Assembly: GCF_002813455.1 (NCBI RefSeq)
Contig: NZ_PHHE01000001.1
Coordinates: forward strand, 1,612,001-1,676,000
Reading direction: 5' to 3'
Origin: Pseudomonas baetica
GTDB lineage: Bacteria; Pseudomonadota; Gammaproteobacteria; Pseudomonadales; Pseudomonadaceae
DNA: 64,000 nt
Below are positions 60,325 to 64,000 of the stretch, piece by piece. Below the pieces are notes generated by a model. It was not told where the DNA came from, searched no databases, and was given only the letters and a program-made list of their open reading frames with translations. The stretch's first letter is position 1, and each line of letters begins with the position of its first letter. The position numbers and the translations under genes were made by a program.

Positions 60325-60909
60325 TTACTTCTTCATGATCGAGGTGAAGAGGTCGGATTCTAGAAAGTGTTGCAACCAAGCCTGTAATCGTACAAAAGGC
60401 GTCTGCGCAAACCACTCGCGATCGACATGGGCAAACTGGCGGACGAACGGCAGCAAGGCGATATCCGCAAGGCTCGGATGATCCGTCAGCAAGTAATCAC
60501 GATCCTTGAGCAACCCTTCCAAACGCTGCAAAAACACCGCGCCTTCGGCCCGATAAAACGCTATCGGCTGCTCCGGATACCGCTCGGCGTACTTATACCG
60601 ATTCAAATCAACCTTAAACCCCTGATCGTTCGCCTCGATCAGCTCCGCAATCCGTGAATCGCCACCCAGCAACCAACCCTGCGGATCATTCTGCGCCAAC
60701 GCCCAACGCATGATCTCCAGGCTCTCATCGATCACCCGTCCATCCGCATCCAGCACCGGCACCGTACCTTTGGGCGAGATCGCCAGCATTTCAGCCGGTT
60801 TCGCCTTGAGGCTGACTTCGACGATGTTCACCGGCACGCCCGAATAGCGCAGCGCCATCCGCGCCCTCATCGCGTAAGGACAGCGGCGGAAGGAATACAG
60901 CGTGTTCAT
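60325..60909 (-). CDS. Glutathione S-transferase-like protein
   Basis: 194 residues. The N-terminal thioredoxin-fold part is LYSFRRCPYAMRARMALRYSG with the CPYAM redox-type motif, followed by KGTVPVLDADGRVIDESLEIMRWA. The helical C-terminal domain has LTDHPSLADIALLPFVRQFA. It is a grx2/GST-type protein. Its start overlaps the sbcC stop by four bases, so the two are cotranscribed. Confidence 0.88.
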   Translation of the reverse strand: MNTLYSFRRCPYAMRARMALRYSGVPVNIVEVSLKAKPAEMLAISPKGTVPVLDADGRVIDESLEIMRWALAQNDPQGWLLGGDSRIAELIEANDQGFKVDLNRYKYAERYPEQPIAFYRAEGAVFLQRLEGLLKDRDYLLTDHPSLADIALLPFVRQFAHVDREWFAQTPFVRLQAWLQHFLESDLFTSIMKK

Positions 60910-63900
60910 TTCACCTCCAGGGTGCTCAAGCCATTGCCCTGACGCTGTACCTGAATCTGCACCGGAATCCGCTCATGCATTTCCTGTACGTGGGAAATCA
61001 CCGCGACCTTGCGCCCTTGGGCCTGCAAGCCGTCGAGCGCGTCCATCGCCAGTTGCAGGGATTCCGGATCGAGACTGCCGAAGCCTTCGTCGATAAACAG
61101 CGATTCGATTTTCAGCGTGCTCGACGCCATCGACGCCAGGCCCAAAGCAAGTGCCAGCGAGACGAGGAACGTCTCACCGCCGGACAACGAATGTACCGAG
61201 CGCAGTTCGTCGCCCATTTCCGTGTCCATCACCAACAGGCCGAGCATGCTGCCGCCGCGCTTCAAGCGATAGCGTTTGACCAGTTGGCGCAATTGCACGT
61301 TGGCGTGATGCACCAACAAATCGAGGTTGTAGGCCTGGGCGATCTTGCGGAAAGTGTCGCCAGTGGCCGAGCCGATCAACGCACTCAGGCGCGCCCAGCG
61401 CTGGTACTCGATGTAAGCGTCGGCGATCTGTTGCGCCAGCGCCTGATTGGCGTTTTGACGGCGCTGGTCTTCGGCCTGTTCGGCGCGCAATTCGGCGCAT
61501 TGCTGCTCGCTGACGTTGAACTGGCTTTGCAGGTCGGCGAGGGCGCTGGCCAGTTGCTCGGCATCGAGATTGCCGTTGTGTTGCGCCTGATGGTCGAGCA
61601 AACGTTGATCGCGTTCCTGCAACAACACCTTGGCCTGTTCGATGGCTTTCTCATTGATCTGCAAGCGTTGGCGCAGCTCAGAAAGTTGCGCATCGTCGAC
61701 GCGCAGCAGGTCTTCGAGCCCGCCGTCATCCAGTTCGGGGTGGCGGGCGCGCCAGTCGGCAATCTTGCCGGCCAGTTCCTTGTCTTCACTTTCCAGCGCC
61801 TGCAAACGCTCCTGCTGCGCGTTGCGTTCGGCGGCGATCTGCACAAGTTGCGTGCGCACGTTTTGCAGTTCCTGAGCCGTTGTGGTTTCAGCGTTGCGTG
61901 CCTGCTCCACGGCCTGTTCCAGTTGCTGCTGCCAGTGCTCGGCGCTGCTGTGCTCGCCAAGTCGTTGTGTGAGTTGCTGCTGGCAGGTTTGCTGCTGTTC
62001 GGCCAGTGCATTGAACTGCTGCTCGGCGGCTTGCGACTGTTGTACGCGGGTCTGCTGGCGATCCTGTTCTTTCTCCAGCGTCTGCTGCCGCTGTTGCTGT
62101 TCGGCCAATTCTTCTTTCTGCTGATCGACCTGCGCCAGACGCTCGGCGATCTGCCGGTCGAGTTGCATGAAGGTCGCCGCCGGTTCAAGGCGTAGCGCCT
62201 CAAGCGTGTCGGCGGGCAGCAGGCTGCCAAACGCGCCAAGTTCTTCATCGAGGCGCTGGCGGTCGCTGCTCAACTCACGCTGCTGGTTGCTCAGGTGTTG
62301 CGCCGCCTGCTGATGCGCGGTTTCGGCCTGACGCAATTGCTGGGTCAGACGCGCGGCGTCCTGCTGCAGGGTGAGCAGGGCGTTCTGGCGTTGTTCGTCC
62401 TGGGCGATACTCTGGTTCAACTGCTCGTTTTGCCGGCTGAGCCAGGCGTCGCGTTTGTCGGCGTCCTGATTCATCAACTGCGCCGCTTGCGGATGAGCGT
62501 CGAGGCTTGGCGTCAGCGCTTGTTGCTGCGCGGTCAGTTGCTCCTGTTGCTGCAGCAGTTCTTTTTGCTGAGCGATGACGCCACCGACTTCGGCGCGCAG
62601 TTCGATAATCTTTTCCTTGAGCTGATCGACCACTTGCTGGGCGTTGGCCTGTTCGCTTTCATCATGACGGCCAAGGCTTTGCAACAGCGCTTCGGGCTGA
62701 TGATAGGGGTGCTCGTTGCTGCCGCATACCGGGCACGGCTGATCGTCCTGCAACTGCGCGCGCAGCTCTTCGACACTGGCACTGCGCGCCAGACGCTGGC
62801 GTTCGAGCAGTTCGCGGGTGACGTTGAGGATTTGTTCGGCGACGGTCAGTTCAGCCTTGGTTTTCACCCCGTCCTGAGTCAGGCGCTCGCGTTCCTGCTG
62901 AGCGCTGAGCTGACGTTGTTGCAGCTCGGCGCCGCGCTTGTCCAGATCCTGTCGAGTGGCCCACAGGCGTGAGAGGTCTTCGATGGCGCGCAGTTGCTTG
63001 CGGTTGTCCTGCAACAGAGTGCCGAGAATGCCGATTTGCTCGGCAACGGCATCCGGCTCGGCGCCAGCCTCCTTGAACAGCACTTCCAGTTGTTGTTTTT
63101 GCGTGGCGAAGGTTTCGGCGCTACGAGTGGCGTTTTCTTCGAGCGAGGCCAGTTCGGTCTGGCCTTTGTTCAAGCGATTGCCGATCAGCATCAATTGTTG
63201 CAGGCGATCGCGGTAGGCGTTCCATGCGTCGCTCAACGGCGCGAGATGGGCGCTCTGTTCCAGTTCGGCGGCAATCTTTTGCAAGCGCTCGGCGACTTGA
63301 GTCTGCTTCTCCATCAGCGCCGCAATGGCGCTCTGGCCTTGAGTGCAAGCCTGCTGCGCGTTGTGTTTCGCTTCGGCGCTGAGGGCGACATCCTTGGTCA
63401 GACGGGCGAGGGTGCTTTGCTCTTCGAATGCCTGACGCAACAGCGGTGCACTGTCGGTTTGCGTGTGCTGCGCTTCGCTCAGGGCGACTTTCGCGGCGTC
63501 GAGGTTTTGCTCCAGAAGCGTCTGGCGCTCGGTCAGTTCGGCGTGTTGCTGCGTGTGCGCGGCAATCTGCGCGGCCAACGGGGACAAGAGCGCGTCGAGT
63601 TCAGTCTTGCGGGCGAACTGGTGCCGTTGCGGGCCCAATTGCTCCAGTCGCGTCAGTTTTAGCCGATCACCGGCCAAACCTTCCCACTGCTGTTGGGCGC
63701 TGTGCAGTTGTTCGGCAGCCGCTTGCTGCGCGTCCTGCAACTGGCGAAGATCCTTGAGCCAGCTGTGCTGCTGCTCAAGCTGTTTGAGTTGCGTCTGCTG
63801 CAACTTCAGCTGTTGCTGCGCAGCGTTGAAACGCTCATCCAGTTCGGCGCGGGCCTCGGGAGTCAGCGGCGTGACGCCGGTGGCCTGATCCTGTAACAGC

Positions 63901-64000
63901 TTGTGCGCTTCGCGGGCTTCTTTGGTTTTGTCGAACGCGCGACGACCGAGGCGGGTGTACAGCGCGGTGTCGGTGAGTTTTTCCAGCAGCTCGCTGCGGT
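60906..64000 (-). CDS. sbcC: Exonuclease SbcC (N-terminus cut by window edge)
   Basis: About 1031 residues are visible. The frame is open to the window edge (RSELLEKLTDTALYTRLG, as in other SbcC proteins), so the Walker A end is missing. A long Gln-rich coiled coil is split by the zinc hook PCPVCGSNEHPYH. The C-terminal ATPase has the signature SLSGGETFLVSLALALGLA, Walker B SLFIDEGFGSLDPES and the H-loop VAVISHVQEM. With SbcD it cleaves hairpins and DNA ends and clears palindromes. sbcD should lie just past the right edge. Confidence 0.95.
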   Translation of the reverse strand, partial: RSELLEKLTDTALYTRLGRRAFDKTKEAREAHKLLQDQATGVTPLTPEARAELDERFNAAQQQLKLQQTQLKQLEQQHSWLKDLRQLQDAQQAAAEQLHSAQQQWEGLAGDRLKLTRLEQLGPQRHQFARKTELDALLSPLAAQIAAHTQQHAELTERQTLLEQNLDAAKVALSEAQHTQTDSAPLLRQAFEEQSTLARLTKDVALSAEAKHNAQQACTQGQSAIAALMEKQTQVAERLQKIAAELEQSAHLAPLSDAWNAYRDRLQQLMLIGNRLNKGQTELASLEENATRSAETFATQKQQLEVLFKEAGAEPDAVAEQIGILGTLLQDNRKQLRAIEDLSRLWATRQDLDKRGAELQQRQLSAQQERERLTQDGVKTKAELTVAEQILNVTRELLERQRLARSASVEELRAQLQDDQPCPVCGSNEHPYHQPEALLQSLGRHDESEQANAQQVVDQLKEKIIELRAEVGGVIAQQKELLQQQEQLTAQQQALTPSLDAHPQAAQLMNQDADKRDAWLSRQNEQLNQSIAQDEQRQNALLTLQQDAARLTQQLRQAETAHQQAAQHLSNQQRELSSDRQRLDEELGAFGSLLPADTLEALRLEPAATFMQLDRQIAERLAQVDQQKEELAEQQQRQQTLEKEQDRQQTRVQQSQAAEQQFNALAEQQQTCQQQLTQRLGEHSSAEHWQQQLEQAVEQARNAETTTAQELQNVRTQLVQIAAERNAQQERLQALESEDKELAGKIADWRARHPELDDGGLEDLLRVDDAQLSELRQRLQINEKAIEQAKVLLQERDQRLLDHQAQHNGNLDAEQLASALADLQSQFNVSEQQCAELRAEQAEDQRRQNANQALAQQIADAYIEYQRWARLSALIGSATGDTFRKIAQAYNLDLLVHHANVQLRQLVKRYRLKRGGSMLGLLVMDTEMGDELRSVHSLSGGETFLVSLALALGLASMASSTLKIESLFIDEGFGSLDPESLQLAMDALDGLQAQGRKVAVISHVQEMHERIPVQIQVQRQGNGLSTLEVK

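Noticed and set aside
60975..62195. 406-codon open frame opposite sbcC
   Set aside because: Leucine- and glutamine-rich reverse reading of the SbcC coiled coil.

Overview
The window looks like a chromosomal segment of a fluorescent Pseudomonas, most likely of the P. fluorescens group. This rests on GC-rich genes, the gene families present (MetE, PPK2, SbcC, reverse transsulfuration, pentonate and phosphonate operons) and about a dozen copies of the imperfect palindrome built from GTGGGAGCGAGC...GCTCGCTCCCAC, the REPIN type abundant in that group. I see no tRNA, rRNA, CRISPR array, insertion sequence or intact prophage. Both ends cut genes: an LLM-type flavin monooxygenase on the left and sbcC on the right.

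Layout. 1-3.2 kb: LLM monooxygenase, flavin reductase and, divergently, an NCS1 nucleobase-type permease. 3.4-6.5 kb: orphan polyamine-type binding protein, a TerC-like membrane protein, a hypothetical gene. 6.7-14.8 kb: amidase, AraC regulator with a BASS transporter, PPK2, a LuxR-type response regulator divergent from a hybrid histidine kinase, two lipoproteins. 15-22.5 kb: a structured possible ncRNA, a cystathionine lyase/synthase pair, metE, an acetyltransferase, an ABC ATPase remnant, a short Ppx/GppA phosphatase. 22.5-30.6 kb: a PhoB-box promoter in front of a very short terminated transcript, then a phosphonate block (phnX, LysR, MFS, Fe-alcohol dehydrogenase, phnE, phnC, phnD, LysR). 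30.6-35.1 kb: ParD-like protein with a methionine aminopeptidase, hydrolase and crotonase divergent from TetR, and a binding protein without a signal peptide. 35.4-46.6 kb: a putrescine-type ABC transporter, a RibBA paralogue, DUF1330, and a long catabolic operon (DUF1185, alpha/beta hydrolase, aldehyde dehydrogenase, second flavin reductase, carboxymuconolactone decarboxylase-like, GntR/FCD, Nudix). 47-50.5 kb: a YCF48 propeller protein with an MMPL exporter. 50.6-57.5 kb: a pentonate operon with its GntR regulator. 57.6-64 kb: DUF5629-like, a periplasmic lactonase, small secreted and membrane proteins, a GST and sbcC.

The most striking pattern is a dispersed flavin-centred regulon. Five sites with the core TGGWATACC, followed at four of them by ATAATAY, lie upstream of the flavin reductase/LLM genes, the NCS1 permease, the ABC transporter, the ribBA/DUF1330 divergent pair and the DUF1185 operon; two of them share 23 identical bases although 38 kb apart. 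The long operon encodes a GntR/FCD regulator that could bind them. The products add up to two importers, a two-component FMN monooxygenase with duplicated reductases, FMN supply (RibBA, possible FAD-cleaving Nudix) and downstream hydrolase, decarboxylase and dehydrogenase steps. This resembles the Rut pyrimidine pathway in logic but not in gene content. The substrate is not known to me.
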